64,000 bases of DNA, taken from positions 1,302,001-1,366,000 of the forward strand of contig NZ_LR734808.1 of assembly GCF_902506655.1 (NCBI RefSeq). Reading direction: 5' to 3'. Made by a program: the position numbers and the translations under genes. The notes under the pieces are model-generated. The model was not told the DNA's origin. It saw nothing but the letters and a program-made list of their open reading frames with translations, and made no database searches. This stretch comes from Marinoscillum sp. 108 (GTDB taxonomy: Bacteria > Bacteroidota > Bacteroidia > Cytophagales > Cyclobacteriaceae). Positions 1 to 9,317 of the stretch are shown in pieces; within the stretch, counting starts at the first letter, position 1, and each line of letters begins with the position of its first letter.

Positions 1-933
1 ATTCACACACTTAAATTCATCCAGGTAAACAAGGCCGCCTGTGATCACTATGGATACACCACTGATGAGTTCCTTGCCATGACCATCAAGGACATCCGAC
101 CTCCTGAAGAAGTTCCTATGTTGGAGAGAACTGTACTCAGACGAGATGTACTCCTTCCCTACAAAGGGGTATTCAGGCATACCAAGAAAAACGGTGAAGT
201 CATAACAGTGGAAATAAAAAGTGACATCCTGACGCACAATGGAAATAACGTACGCCTGGTACTGGTCAATGATATTTCTGATAAAAAGAAAGCTCAGGAG
301 GAACTGCTCACCATCGCTCATCAGGTGGAAGATCGGGAGCGTACCCGCATTTCCATAGATCTGCACGACGGGCTCCAGCAAACCCTGGTCACTTCCTACA
401 TGCATTTTGAGTCCATAAAAACTGCCCTTGATCAACTTGACACGGAGGCTTCAGAAAGGTTCGTCAAAGGTATGGAAGTGCTCAATGAGGGGATAGAGCA
501 AGTGAGAACTATTGCTCACGAGTTGATGCCCGCCAAGATAGAAAAAGAAGGCTATGTAGCAGCCATTACTCAGCTGCTGGACCAGATTGAGGGCTCCATC
601 CAGTTCAAATTTGTGCAGAATCTGGGCGGAAAGCGGCTACCGTCTAATATCTCCCTGATCTTGTTTAGAATCAGTCAGGAAGCCATCAACAACATCATCA
701 AGCACTCCAGGGCCACCATGGCCACCATGGCGTTGGAACTAGAAGGAAGCATTGTCAGACTTTCTGTGGTAGACAATGGCGTGGGATTCAGCATCGATAA
801 CCTGGCAAAAGACCATTCCATCTTTGGACTGAAGGCTATCGGGTCACGTATTCACTCACTGGGTGGGCTATTTGAACTGGACTCCGAAATTGGACGGGGA
901 ACCAGTCTGACTATCGAAATCCCTATTTACTAG
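1..933 (+). CDS. PAS-domain sensor histidine kinase, HisKA_3 type (5' end outside window)
   Basis: The reading frame is open from base 1, so the N-terminus lies outside the window. The visible part starts inside a PAS fold (NKAACDHYGYTTDEFLAM). A dimerisation and phospho-acceptor region with DLHDGLQQ follows, typical of NarL/DesK-type HisKA_3 kinases. A HATPase domain comes next, with N box QEAINNIIKHS, G1 box VDNGVGF and G2 box FGLKAIGSRI. The kinase should autophosphorylate on the His of DLHDG and pass phosphate to a LuxR-type response regulator, but none is visible nearby. The part seen looks soluble; any membrane sensor would lie upstream. Confidence 0.9.
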   Translation: MHTLKFIQVNKAACDHYGYTTDEFLAMTIKDIRPPEEVPMLERTVLRRDVLLPYKGVFRHTKKNGEVITVEIKSDILTHNGNNVRLVLVNDISDKKKAQEELLTIAHQVEDRERTRISIDLHDGLQQTLVTSYMHFESIKTALDQLDTEASERFVKGMEVLNEGIEQVRTIAHELMPAKIEKEGYVAAITQLLDQIEGSIQFKFVQNLGGKRLPSNISLILFRISQEAINNIIKHSRATMATMALELEGSIVRLSVVDNGVGFSIDNLAKDHSIFGLKAIGSRIHSLGGLFELDSEIGRGTSLTIEIPIY

Positions 934-938
934 CTCCA

Positions 939-970
939 CCCTCGATTTCAGTATAGATTAGGATCGAGGG
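939..970. other. Hairpin after the histidine kinase
   Basis: An 8-bp inverted repeat (ccctcgat / atcgaggg) with a 16-nt loop follows the kinase stop codon. It has no T-tract, so it is only a weak candidate for a terminator or an mRNA 3' stabiliser. It also lies just upstream of the S4 gene. Confidence 0.35.
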
Positions 971-991
971 AATCCCTAACTTGCACAGACT

Positions 992-1204
992 ATGGAAACG
1001 TTCAAACTTCAAGAGGGTGAAGAGTATATTGAGCTCAATAACCTAATGAAAATCCTCAACTGGGTAGCCTCAGGTGGTGAAGCCAAAAGTCAAATAGATG
1101 AAGGCCTGGTCACTGTCAATGGTGAGGTAGAAACCAGAAGAAGAAAAAAGCTCAGATCAGGTGACAAAGTAGAGTATGGAAGCGAGGCAGCAATAATCGC
1201 CTAA
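992..1204 (+). CDS. Small S4-domain RNA-binding protein (YbcJ-like)
   Basis: This 70-residue protein is essentially one S4 RNA-binding fold. The core is [19 protein letters not shown] followed by [20 protein letters not shown], the usual S4 layout with a basic RRRKK patch. Proteins of this size (YbcJ/YaaA family) bind structured RNA, probably ribosomal, but the exact target is unknown. Its stop codon overlaps the stop of the convergent propeller-chemoreceptor gene by 4 bp. Confidence 0.85.
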   Translation: METFKLQEGEEYIELNNLMKILNWVASGGEAKSQIDEGLVTVNGEVETRRRKKLRSGDKVEYGSEAAIIA

Positions 1205-4200
1205 TCTCCCGACTCCTCCATTGGCTCCTGCTGGCTCAGGTGAAACCTCTTTACCTTACTCTTAAGCACCTCCACGATCTCAGACACTTCCTGTGTGCGC
1301 TGAGTATACTCAGACATGCCCGCTGAAAGCTGGGATGAGGAGCTCGCTACCTCCTCAGTGCCTGCAGCCGTCTCCTCTGCGATCACTACCACACTTTCCA
1401 TCAGGCCTACTACCTTTTTGAGGTGATCGCTCTGTTGACTGGTAGCTTTCACTATTTCCTCTGACATAGAGAGCGTCTGCGCGTATGAAGTAGCCAACTC
1501 ATCAAATGAGGCAGACGCATCTCTGGAAGCTTCCTCGCCCCCTTTGATACTGGCGCTCATTTCCCCAATCAGCTTGGCCGTACCACCGATGGCACCTTGT
1601 ATTTCTACCACCATCACTTCTATCTCTTTGGCAGACTTGCCTGAGTCTTCTGCCAGTTTTCTTATTTCCTCAGCCACCACAGCAAACCCCTTACCGGCAT
1701 CTCCGGCTTTTGCAGCCTCAATGGCCGCATTCAGTGCGAGCAGGTTGGTCTGATGTGCCACATCTTTGATGATGTTCAGAACCCTAGAGATTTCTCCCGA
1801 CCTGTTAGATAAGATATTGATTGACTCATTGGTGTCTTTGGAGGTGGCAATGATGTCCTTCATACTATGATCCACTTTCTCAATGAGCTTCTTTCCCGTG
1901 TCACTCTTCTCCACTCCCCTCAAGGCACCCTGATTAATGGTGTCTGCCTGCTGACTTACATTATTTGAAAACGCTAAAATTCCCTCAATGAGCTTGGAAG
2001 CCTCGTCGATCCTGCTCACCTGATTCTGAGCCCCACTACTCATCTCTCCAATGGATGAAGCAATTTCACCAGTACTCAGGTTCATTTGCTCACTAGCCAC
2101 AAACATCTCCTGTGAGGATGTGCCTATGGTATCTACCTGCTCGATGATCTCATGGAGTAGGTCAGAAAGATTATCGAGGGCATTATTGAAACTGTCTTTT
2201 AGCTGCAATACATCTCCCTTGGCATCATCTGTATAGCGCATACTCAGGTCGCTATCGGCCAGTGCATTCACTATTCGGTTGATGGTATTGAAAGGAACCA
2301 GTATAGACTCAAACAAATGGTTGATAGAAGCGCCCAGGGCTTTCCATTCACCTGATTTGGACTCCACGTCTATCCGCACGGAGAAGTCACCAGACTCCAC
2401 CGCCTCGCCTATTACAAAATTGGTATCCTCAATGGCTCCCTGCAGGCTCTCTTGCTGCTCACGAAGCGCTTCATTTTGCTGCTTCACCTGAGCCGTGGCT
2501 TCATCTATTCTTCTCTGGAGCTCGCGCTGACCGGCTTTGATCTGCCCCACTCTCCACTTGTAGGCATATACACCTCCGGAAATGACCACTACCACCGCCA
2601 ACAACCTGAACCACCAGGTAGCCCACCAAGGCGGTAAAATGGTGATTTTCAACGTTCGGGGGCTGCTGGACCACACTCCATCACTGTTGGTGCCATTCAC
2701 ATGGAAAACATAATCTCCCTGATCCAGATTGGTGTAAGTGGCTGAGCGCTTGGTGGCACCCACCTCCACCCAGGACTCATCAAAGCCTTCCAGCATGTAG
2801 CGGTACTTATTCTGCAAGGGCGAAGTGTAATCCAATGCCGCAAACTCAATGGTGATTACGTTTTCTCTATGGGTAAATGAAACCTCTGAAATCTCAGCCA
2901 GGGATTTGTTAATAATCTGGCGACCATTCAGGGTATCTTTCTGAGAAATGGACTGATCAAATACTTTCAAATCGGTAATCACTATTTTCGGATCAAAAGG
3001 ACTCAGCTTGATCTCCTGAGGATCGAAGGCATTGAGCCCCTGAAGTCCTCCAAAATACATTTTACCTGTTTTCCTGGATCGTACGGAGGAGCTATAGTTG
3101 AATTCGTTGCCCTGAAGGCCATCGGATTTTGAGAAATTCTGAATGGTGTTCTCTTTAGGATCATAAACCGAAAGGCCTTTGTTGGTGCTGATCCATAGGT
3201 TTCCCTGATCATCCTCCAAAATTCCATTCACCACCGGATTAGGCAACAATGCATTCACCGGGGCAACAGTTAAGACTTTTGTCCGAATATCCATCAGGTT
3301 CATGCCACTGGCTGTCCCTATCCATAGCTGTCCCAGTCTGTCCTCATGCAAAGCACGGACATTATTATTGAGCAGCCCATCGGTACTTTCCGGGTCATGC
3401 CCAAAATTTCTGAAGGTGCCATTTTCTTTATCAAAGAGGCTCAGGCCACCCTCTTCTGTACCGATCCAAAATTGACGATTCTTATCCTCATGAAAGACCA
3501 CAATCAGGTTTCCACCTATGCTCTGAGGATCATTGGGGTCATGGCGAAAATGCTCAAAGTCGTCACGCTCCCGGTTGTAACGCGAGAGCCCGGCACCTAA
3601 CATACCGATCCAGAGGTTGTTTTCATAATCTTCTGTGATGGCCCAGACGTTCCTGTCACCTAGACTTCTGGGATTATCTGCATCGGGCATATATCGCACC
3701 ACGCGTCCTGTCCTTGGGTTATACTTATTGAGACCGGCAGCATAGGTGCCCGCCCATAGGTAACCCAGTCGGTCTTCATAGATGGACTTGATGACATTGC
3801 TACTAATGGTGTTTCTGTTTGTAGGTGAATGTTTGAAGTGTCTGAATTCACCAGTCTCCTGGTCGAGCCGATCCAAACCACCCCCATCCGTACCAATCCA
3901 GATAGCACCATCACGCCCCTCGTGGAGGGCTATGACCGAATTAAAGCTCAGACTGTTGGACTCTCCCGGCACTTCTACATACAACTTAAACTTGGAATGA
4001 TACTTACTGTACACATTCACCCCGCCTCTGAAGGTACTCACCCACAGGATACCCATATCATCCTTATAAAAATCATAGATGGCATCACTGCTAATACTTT
4101 CTTCGTCAAAAAGGCTCCTTTGAACATAGGAGAATGTATTCTTGAGAGGATCGTAGATATTGATCCCAGCTCCATCTGTGCCAATGAATATTCTACCCAA

Positions 4201-5061
4201 ATCATCTTCATAAAAACAGGTGACAATGTTTGATTTTAACTCGTTTTTATTGGCGCTGTATTCAAAATGAGTAAACGAATCCTTTCCAGGATTATATCGG
4301 TAAGCACCTTCCCCATCTGTGCCAATCCAAATATTGCCGGACGAGTCCTTCATGAGTGGCTTCCGATTGGTTAACCCCATGTCATAGTTTTCTACATAAT
4401 TGTAGTGCTTAAAACTTCTGGTCTTCAAATCAAAATAGTCCACACCTCCTGAATGAGTGCCCACCCAATACGATCCAGGCGCATCCTGAACGATGGAAAA
4501 TACTGCATCATGACTGACAGTAGATTTATCGGCCGGATCATGAAGCAGGCGATCAAATGTGTCATCTTCCCAGTTATAGATGTTCAGCCCGCTGGTGGTG
4601 GCCACCAGCACATTTTTCTGATCGTCGATGAGTATTTTCCGCACGTAGTTGTTTGAAAGCGAGTGAGGATCTGCGGTATTTCTGTAGTGGGAGAAAGTTT
4701 CCGTCTCCCAATCGAAAATGCTGATGCCGCCTGTTCGTGTACCCACCCATATTCTGCCAAGATGATCTTCGGCGATTGTTGAAACAATGTTTCCACCAAT
4801 AGAAGTGGGATCATCAGGATCGGTTTTAAAGATTTTGATGGAATAGGCATTGTACCTATTCAGCCCGTCTACCGTACCAATCCAGATAAACCCCTTACTG
4901 TCTTTGAATACACAATTAACCGTGCCTGTCGAAAGGCCTTCATCTGTATTCAGATGGGTAAATTTCAGATCTATATCCTGCGTGTGCCCTTCAAAAGCAC
5001 TCGCGAAAAGTGCTATTGATAGTATATAAACCAATTGTTTGCACCATTGGAATCTCATCAT
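1201..5061 (-). CDS. Two-component-type beta-propeller sensor fused to a methyl-accepting chemotaxis output domain
   Basis: A 1286-residue membrane receptor. A signal peptide (about residues 1-27) is followed by many propeller blades with the motif GxIWIGTxxGLNRYN. A Y_Y_Y domain ([19 protein letters not shown]) and one membrane helix near 816-835 come next. The cytoplasmic part has a coiled coil, a HAMP-like stretch near 920-975 and an MCP signalling domain whose hairpin tip ([20 protein letters not shown]) is near 1109-1128. Bacteroidota proteins with this ectodomain normally end in a histidine kinase and AraC output (hybrid two-component systems) and sense polysaccharide fragments. Here the output is a chemoreceptor module, so it should signal to CheA/CheW or an orphan kinase. 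No che genes are nearby. Two adjacent ATGs leave the exact start open by one codon. Confidence 0.9.
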   Translation of the reverse strand: MMRFQWCKQLVYILSIALFASAFEGHTQDIDLKFTHLNTDEGLSTGTVNCVFKDSKGFIWIGTVDGLNRYNAYSIKIFKTDPDDPTSIGGNIVSTIAEDHLGRIWVGTRTGGISIFDWETETFSHYRNTADPHSLSNNYVRKILIDDQKNVLVATTSGLNIYNWEDDTFDRLLHDPADKSTVSHDAVFSIVQDAPGSYWVGTHSGGVDYFDLKTRSFKHYNYVENYDMGLTNRKPLMKDSSGNIWIGTDGEGAYRYNPGKDSFTHFEYSANKNELKSNIVTCFYEDDLGRIFIGTDGAGINIYDPLKNTFSYVQRSLFDEESISSDAIYDFYKDDMGILWVSTFRGGVNVYSKYHSKFKLYVEVPGESNSLSFNSVIALHEGRDGAIWIGTDGGGLDRLDQETGEFRHFKHSPTNRNTISSNVIKSIYEDRLGYLWAGTYAAGLNKYNPRTGRVVRYMPDADNPRSLGDRNVWAITEDYENNLWIGMLGAGLSRYNRERDDFEHFRHDPNDPQSIGGNLIVVFHEDKNRQFWIGTEEGGLSLFDKENGTFRNFGHDPESTDGLLNNNVRALHEDRLGQLWIGTASGMNLMDIRTKVLTVAPVNALLPNPVVNGILEDDQGNLWISTNKGLSVYDPKENTIQNFSKSDGLQGNEFNYSSSVRSRKTGKMYFGGLQGLNAFDPQEIKLSPFDPKIVITDLKVFDQSISQKDTLNGRQIINKSLAEISEVSFTHRENVITIEFAALDYTSPLQNKYRYMLEGFDESWVEVGATKRSATYTNLDQGDYVFHVNGTNSDGVWSSSPRTLKITILPPWWATWWFRLLAVVVVISGGVYAYKWRVGQIKAGQRELQRRIDEATAQVKQQNEALREQQESLQGAIEDTNFVIGEAVESGDFSVRIDVESKSGEWKALGASINHLFESILVPFNTINRIVNALADSDLSMRYTDDAKGDVLQLKDSFNNALDNLSDLLHEIIEQVDTIGTSSQEMFVASEQMNLSTGEIASSIGEMSSGAQNQVSRIDEASKLIEGILAFSNNVSQQADTINQGALRGVEKSDTGKKLIEKVDHSMKDIIATSKDTNESINILSNRSGEISRVLNIIKDVAHQTNLLALNAAIEAAKAGDAGKGFAVVAEEIRKLAEDSGKSAKEIEVMVVEIQGAIGGTAKLIGEMSASIKGGEEASRDASASFDELATSYAQTLSMSEEIVKATSQQSDHLKKVVGLMESVVVIAEETAAGTEEVASSSSQLSAGMSEYTQRTQEVSEIVEVLKSKVKRFHLSQQEPMEESGD

Positions 5062-5376
5062 GGGGTAGTGGGTTAAAGTGTGTTACTTCTGAAAGAAATA
5101 TATCCAAATTTCCTATAGCCTACAAAGCAAAGTAGACAGTCCTAAGCAAAACATCGATGAAAGATGTATTTATCAATATTAAAAAATTCCTAAAATTTCT
5201 TTTAATCTTCCTGTACCGTTAGCCTTTAATCAGGGGATATCTGCAAGCTATCAAAAGGCTCTAAAACCTACGACACACAATGGCTGAACGATGGGATTCG
5301 TCCACCGAACGGGCACAAAAAAGGTGCTACCCCTTTCCAGAAATAGCACCTGATAGTCCCGTTTTGATTCTTTTAC
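5062..5376. other. Intergenic region
   Basis: This 315-bp gap lies upstream of the propeller-chemoreceptor gene and downstream of the thioredoxin-fold gene, both on the minus strand. It holds the terminator near 5311-5351. The AT-rich part next to 5062 should carry the promoter of the chemoreceptor gene. I see no convincing ORF or RNA in it. Confidence 0.5.
5311..5351 (-). terminator. Rho-independent terminator of the thioredoxin-fold gene
   Basis: Read on the minus strand, an 8-bp stem (aggtgcta / tagcacct, at 5344-5351 and 5322-5329) is followed by six T residues. It lies about 25 bp past the stop of the 5377-6762 gene. Confidence 0.8.
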
Positions 5377-6762
5377 CTAAGCTGACTTCAATAGAGCCTC
5401 CAGCTGATCACCAATATCGCCAGATGGTCTGGCGGCATTGGCATCTATGATATTTCCTTCCCGATCAATGAGAATAAACCTTGGGATTCCCTGAATCAGG
5501 TAATCGGTAATAATGGTAGACTGCCATGCCCCTGGTGCATAGAGGTGGATACCTCCGAGTTTTCGTTCATTGACCATTTTTCTCCAGGGATCCGGCGAGC
5601 TATCTGTACTCACCGCCACAAACGCCACATCCTGCCCTTCAAATCGCTGCTGCAGCTTTTCCATATGTGGATGCTCTGCAATACAAGGGCCACACCATGT
5701 AGCCCATACGTCTATATACACAAGCTTCCCCTTGAAATCTGCCATGGTGAGGGTGTCCCCGTCTATGCTCACGTACCGGAAGTCCGGTGCCGGATTGCCG
5801 GGTTCCAACTTCTGAAACTCAGCGATCATCTGATCAATCTCGTCGACCCGCTCCGGATCCGGATTGAGCCCTTTCCAGGCAGCTACTATTTCGTCCCTTA
5901 CCTCAACAGGAAAATAGGAATAGGAGTCCGAAACAAATTCATACATCAGTTGCTCCTTCAAAGAAGGCACCTGAATGAGGGCATTGATGGCCTCCACATA
6001 AAAACCAGAGTAATCTTCGGATTCATCTGCCCGGGCATAATAGCCCCTGGAAGCTTCTTTTTCAATACTTTCATCCACATAAGATCTAAATGCAGGGTAT
6101 TTCAGCAGGGAGGTGTCATTGACATCCAGCGCCAGCTGAAAATCATAATAAGTGTCAGAAACACTAAAAGAATCCAGGTCGAGCAAAGAACGGTGAGCAC
6201 TCTCATACCTCATTTTGGTCACTATGTCTGACCACTTGCTATTTTCACGGGTATAGGCGATGAACGCTGCATCATCAATGTTGAAATCAGCCATATAACC
6301 GAGCTCAATGGCGGAAACAGAATCCAGCGCTACCAGAAACTGGTCTTCCGGCATCTTGTACAAATCTCTTGTGCTCAAAAGTGAATCTCCGAGCAACACC
6401 ATAGCTGCTTTATAGTTATTGATTTCGGCGCCTTTGCCGCTATAGGTCAAAGACTCATCAAACTCTGCCGGGTCCAGCGTGAGGTAGAGCTGGTCTCCGG
6501 GACGCAGGTAGAGGTAGGTGATCTCTCCCCCATGGCCAAATACAATGTCCACAGGAGTGGTGATGTCAAATGTCGTGGAAAACTTATTATCCGCATCCAG
6601 CGTGTCGGTAATCCGATCACCTCCCAAACGGAAAGTGATCACGTCTCCTATCGGATTGATGATTTCGCCAGAGATGGTAGTTGTCACTTTTTCGGGCTGG
6701 GGTGCACAAGCCCAGAGCAGTAACACCACTGATAGTTGGGCCCAGTTGTTTAGTTTGATCAT
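5377..6762 (-). CDS. TlpA-like thiol-disulfide oxidoreductase lipoprotein
   Basis: 461 residues. A lipoprotein signal ends at Cys19 (LLLWAC). A long N-terminal region (about 25-320), partly beta-rich as in DUF4369 proteins, precedes a C-terminal AhpC/TSA-thioredoxin fold. The redox motif WCGPC is at about 356-360 and a cis-proline is in GIPRFIL. Such proteins reduce or exchange disulfides in the periplasm, often for cytochrome maturation or stress. No partner genes are adjacent. It is monocistronic with its own terminator. The fold is certain; the substrate cannot be read from sequence. Confidence 0.88.
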   Translation of the reverse strand: MIKLNNWAQLSVVLLLWACAPQPEKVTTTISGEIINPIGDVITFRLGGDRITDTLDADNKFSTTFDITTPVDIVFGHGGEITYLYLRPGDQLYLTLDPAEFDESLTYSGKGAEINNYKAAMVLLGDSLLSTRDLYKMPEDQFLVALDSVSAIELGYMADFNIDDAAFIAYTRENSKWSDIVTKMRYESAHRSLLDLDSFSVSDTYYDFQLALDVNDTSLLKYPAFRSYVDESIEKEASRGYYARADESEDYSGFYVEAINALIQVPSLKEQLMYEFVSDSYSYFPVEVRDEIVAAWKGLNPDPERVDEIDQMIAEFQKLEPGNPAPDFRYVSIDGDTLTMADFKGKLVYIDVWATWCGPCIAEHPHMEKLQQRFEGQDVAFVAVSTDSSPDPWRKMVNERKLGGIHLYAPGAWQSTIITDYLIQGIPRFILIDREGNIIDANAARPSGDIGDQLEALLKSA

Positions 6763-6873
6763 AGTCAGGAACTTTGGTTGATTGAAATTATCATTTCCCC
6801 CTCAGAAAATCCACAAACCAATCGCTATTTATTGCTAATAATTAAATATCCTTGATTTCAAATACGGACCTCT

Positions 6874-7425
6874 ATGACTACCGAAGCAATTGAACAATTG
6901 AAGTACCCCGTGGGTAAGTTCACAAAACCCGCACCAATCACCTCCAGCCACCTTCAGCACTGGACAGATACGATCGGCGCTTTTCCTGAAGCAGTGGCCA
7001 CCCTGACCCGTTCGCTTTCCCAGCAGGAACTCAACTGGACCTACCGCCCGGGGGGCTGGACCATCAAACAGGTGGTACACCACTGTGCAGACAGCCATAT
7101 GAACTCCATGATGCGCTTCAAACTGGCCCTCACTGAAGAATCTCCGTCCATACGGCCCTATCACGAGGATCGCTGGGCTGAGCTCCCCGACTCACTGGAT
7201 GATGACATCAGCAATGCGTTGAATTTGCTCAAAGGACTTCATGGCAAGTGGGTAAAGCTCATTTCTGCACTTTCTGATGCGGACCTTCAGAAGACATACG
7301 TACACCCGGAACACGGCAAGTCTTTTACCCTGGCAGAGACCATCGGCACCTATGACTGGCACTGCCGTCACCACCTCGCCCACATACAGCTTGCCCTTGA
7401 TCATCAAGGCAGATTTGATTTCTAA
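6874..7425 (+). CDS. YfiT/DinB-family metal-dependent enzyme (putative bacillithiol S-transferase)
   Basis: 183 residues, the usual length of the YfiT branch of the DinB four-helix-bundle superfamily. Candidate metal ligands are the histidines of VVHHCADSH (about 69-70) and the C-terminal WHCRHHLAHI (about 163-170). The family includes thiol S-transferases acting with bacillithiol and proteins of unknown substrate. The opening YPVGKF and the RPGGWTIKQVVHH core are family hallmarks. A likely operon follows (membrane protein, then AlkD-like gene). Family is confident, substrate is inferred. Confidence 0.85.
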   Translation: MTTEAIEQLKYPVGKFTKPAPITSSHLQHWTDTIGAFPEAVATLTRSLSQQELNWTYRPGGWTIKQVVHHCADSHMNSMMRFKLALTEESPSIRPYHEDRWAELPDSLDDDISNALNLLKGLHGKWVKLISALSDADLQKTYVHPEHGKSFTLAETIGTYDWHCRHHLAHIQLALDHQGRFDF

Positions 7426-7457
7426 ATACATTAACTTCAGCCAAACTCAAAAAACAC

Positions 7458-7982
7458 ATGGAAAACTATTCAGCATCCAACGCCCTCAAAACGACCAAAA
7501 TCATTCACACTGCCCTGATGGGTGGCTGCCTGCTCTTCGGTGTGGTGGTATTGGTACTCAATGCCGAGGCCCCCACCGGCTCTACCCAGGATCAGGAATT
7601 TCTGCTTTATCTTCCACCGGTGGTGCTCCTTTTTGCGGCCATAGTGGCGTCAGTTTTATTTAAGAAAACCCTCAAACAAGGCCTGGCACAAAGCACTGAT
7701 CTCAGAACCAAAGTGGCAGCCTTTCAAACGGCCAACATTGTGCGCATGGGGCTCTATGAAGCCACCGGACTCGTGGCGGTGGTGGTATGTTTTATCACCG
7801 GCAACCTCTACAACATGGCGGTGCTGCTGGTGGTGCTGGTCATCTTCCTGATGAAAATGCCTACTGCCTACCGCATCTCAGAAGAAGCGGGGCTTTCTCC
7901 CAAAGAAACGCGCGGAACTCTCAGGCCTGAAGGATTAAATGAACGCTGCCATTCAGGAATATCTCCTCACACTGGAAAGTGA
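7458..7982 (+). CDS. Small integral membrane protein, function unknown
   Basis: 174 residues with about four hydrophobic segments (near 15-34, 50-67, 92-112 and 116-133) and a short charged tail. I do not recognise the family. It starts 32 bp after the YfiT-like gene, and its last 14 codons overlap the start of the AlkD-like gene by 44 bp. The three are probably cotranscribed. Confidence 0.7.
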   Translation: MENYSASNALKTTKIIHTALMGGCLLFGVVVLVLNAEAPTGSTQDQEFLLYLPPVVLLFAAIVASVLFKKTLKQGLAQSTDLRTKVAAFQTANIVRMGLYEATGLVAVVVCFITGNLYNMAVLLVVLVIFLMKMPTAYRISEEAGLSPKETRGTLRPEGLNERCHSGISPHTGK

Positions 7983-8628
7983 ATTTGTGCGGCATGCCAA
8001 CCCTCAAATTGCCGCTCAGCAGGAGGCTTATCTCAAAAATCAATTTCGTTTTTATGGGCTGACCTCCCCGGTACGCAAAGCGGTACAAAAACCCTTTCTT
8101 GATAAAAATTACCTACCCCCTAAGCAGGACCTCCCTGGGCTGGTAAAAGCCCTGTGGGCAAAACCGGAGCGGGAATACCATCACTTTGCTCAGGAGCTTG
8201 CTTGCAAGTACCTCCGCCAGCCAGAACTCACCGATATGGCACTCTATGAGTACATGGTGGCGCATCACTCCTGGTGGGATACCGTGGATCATATTGCCAA
8301 TAAGCTCATGGGGTCATACCTGCTCCGCTACCCGCAGACGCGCGGGGAATATGTGGAGAAATGGCTTTCCTCTGGTCACCTCTGGCTACAGCGCTCCGCC
8401 ATCCTCTTTCAGTTGAAGTACAAGGAGGATACAGATAGCGCCTTGCTCAGCTCTGTCATTCATCGACTCCTTGGCTCGAAGGAATTCTTCATCAATAAGG
8501 CCATTGGCTGGGTGCTGCGCGAATACGCCAAGACCCACCCCGAATGGGTAATCCGCTTTGTAGAGGAAACACCACTGGCACCACTCAGCCGCCGGGAGGC
8601 CCTGAGAATATTTGAGAGAAGGGGCTAA
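7939..8628 (+). CDS. DNA alkylation repair protein, AlkD-like HEAT-repeat DNA glycosylase
   Basis: 229 residues built of helical HEAT-like repeats. AlkD enzymes excise positively charged alkylated bases (3-methyladenine, 7-methylguanine). The Trp/Asp motif is seen in HHSWWDTVDHIANKLMG, and the conserved Arg in LWLQRSAILFQL. The ending FFINKAIGWVLREYAKTHPEWV is a family signature. The start overlaps the preceding membrane-protein gene. It is the last core gene before the AT-rich island and converges with the first island gene 18 bp away. Confidence 0.9.
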   Translation: MNAAIQEYLLTLESEFVRHANPQIAAQQEAYLKNQFRFYGLTSPVRKAVQKPFLDKNYLPPKQDLPGLVKALWAKPEREYHHFAQELACKYLRQPELTDMALYEYMVAHHSWWDTVDHIANKLMGSYLLRYPQTRGEYVEKWLSSGHLWLQRSAILFQLKYKEDTDSALLSSVIHRLLGSKEFFINKAIGWVLREYAKTHPEWVIRFVEETPLAPLSRREALRIFERRG

Positions 8629-8646
8629 TCCCGGAGGGAAACCTCA

Positions 8647-9135
8647 TCAAAGTACGATTTCCAGATACCTTGAACTTTTATCACGGTCGTTGTCCCAAAC
8701 CAAGTCGTTCTTATAATACACCTTAACTGCTTGCATACTTCCGTTTGAATATTTCTTGACTTCACAATCCAGTCTTATGGAATCCATTCCCTCCATTTTC
8801 ACTATTGTCGTCGCAATGGATTCATTGTTGGTGTGGTCGCTGGTAAATAGATCTAATATGTAGATCCCAGTGGATTGATCAAATTCAATGGCAAATCCTC
8901 CAGGATAGTCTAGCTGTGGTTCATTGAAAAGCACCTCATCCCCATCAATTAAATAGTAGACAGAAATGTCATCTGCCGAGATACTATTTTCGGTTGTGGG
9001 ATTTAAAAGATCAGCCCCTGAATCATTTTTTAATGATAGAAAAACATTCATGCTCACAAAAATCCCATCGGTATTTTCCTCCTTACATCCAGTGAGGCAG
9101 GAAAGAATAATTAGTACAATCATCAATTGTCTCAT
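8647..9135 (-). CDS. Small lipoprotein, function unknown
   Basis: 162 residues with a clear lipoprotein signal ending in LTGC (Cys17). The mature part is acidic and probably beta-rich. I recognise no domain. It is the last unit of the minus-strand gene row in the island, lying downstream of the attC-like palindrome at 9179-9317, and converges with the alkD-like gene. Confidence 0.7.
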   Translation of the reverse strand: MRQLMIVLIILSCLTGCKEENTDGIFVSMNVFLSLKNDSGADLLNPTTENSISADDISVYYLIDGDEVLFNEPQLDYPGGFAIEFDQSTGIYILDLFTSDHTNNESIATTIVKMEGMDSIRLDCEVKKYSNGSMQAVKVYYKNDLVWDNDRDKSSRYLEIVL

Positions 9136-9178
9136 AGTTTCAAATTTTATGTGAGAGCTCTGGTTTAACCCCTGGAAT

Positions 9179-9317
9179 TCAACTAAAATGAGTATGCGCC
9201 CCAGTTACTAGAAGCACTGAGGTTTGTGCTCCTGAACTATTATAACCTACAATCTAACAGATTTGCGAATCAGTTTCAAGTAACTCAGAATAGGCATGGG
9301 CCATATCGTTTTGTTAC
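9179..9317 (-). repeat. attC-like imperfect palindrome a, after the transglutaminase gene
   Basis: The right arm, read on the minus strand, begins taacaaaacgatatggcc and continues to gagttact. The left arm pairs with it as caactaaaatgagtatgcgc followed by agttact. About 65 nt lie between the arms. The TAA stop of the transglutaminase gene sits inside the outer taaca. The first 41 nt closely match the same arm of palindrome b at 12241-12354. Confidence 0.6.

Noticed and set aside
5545-6231. 228-codon ORF on the plus strand
   Set aside because: Lies antisense to the thioredoxin-fold gene, which has clear catalytic motifs; its own protein shows no domain.
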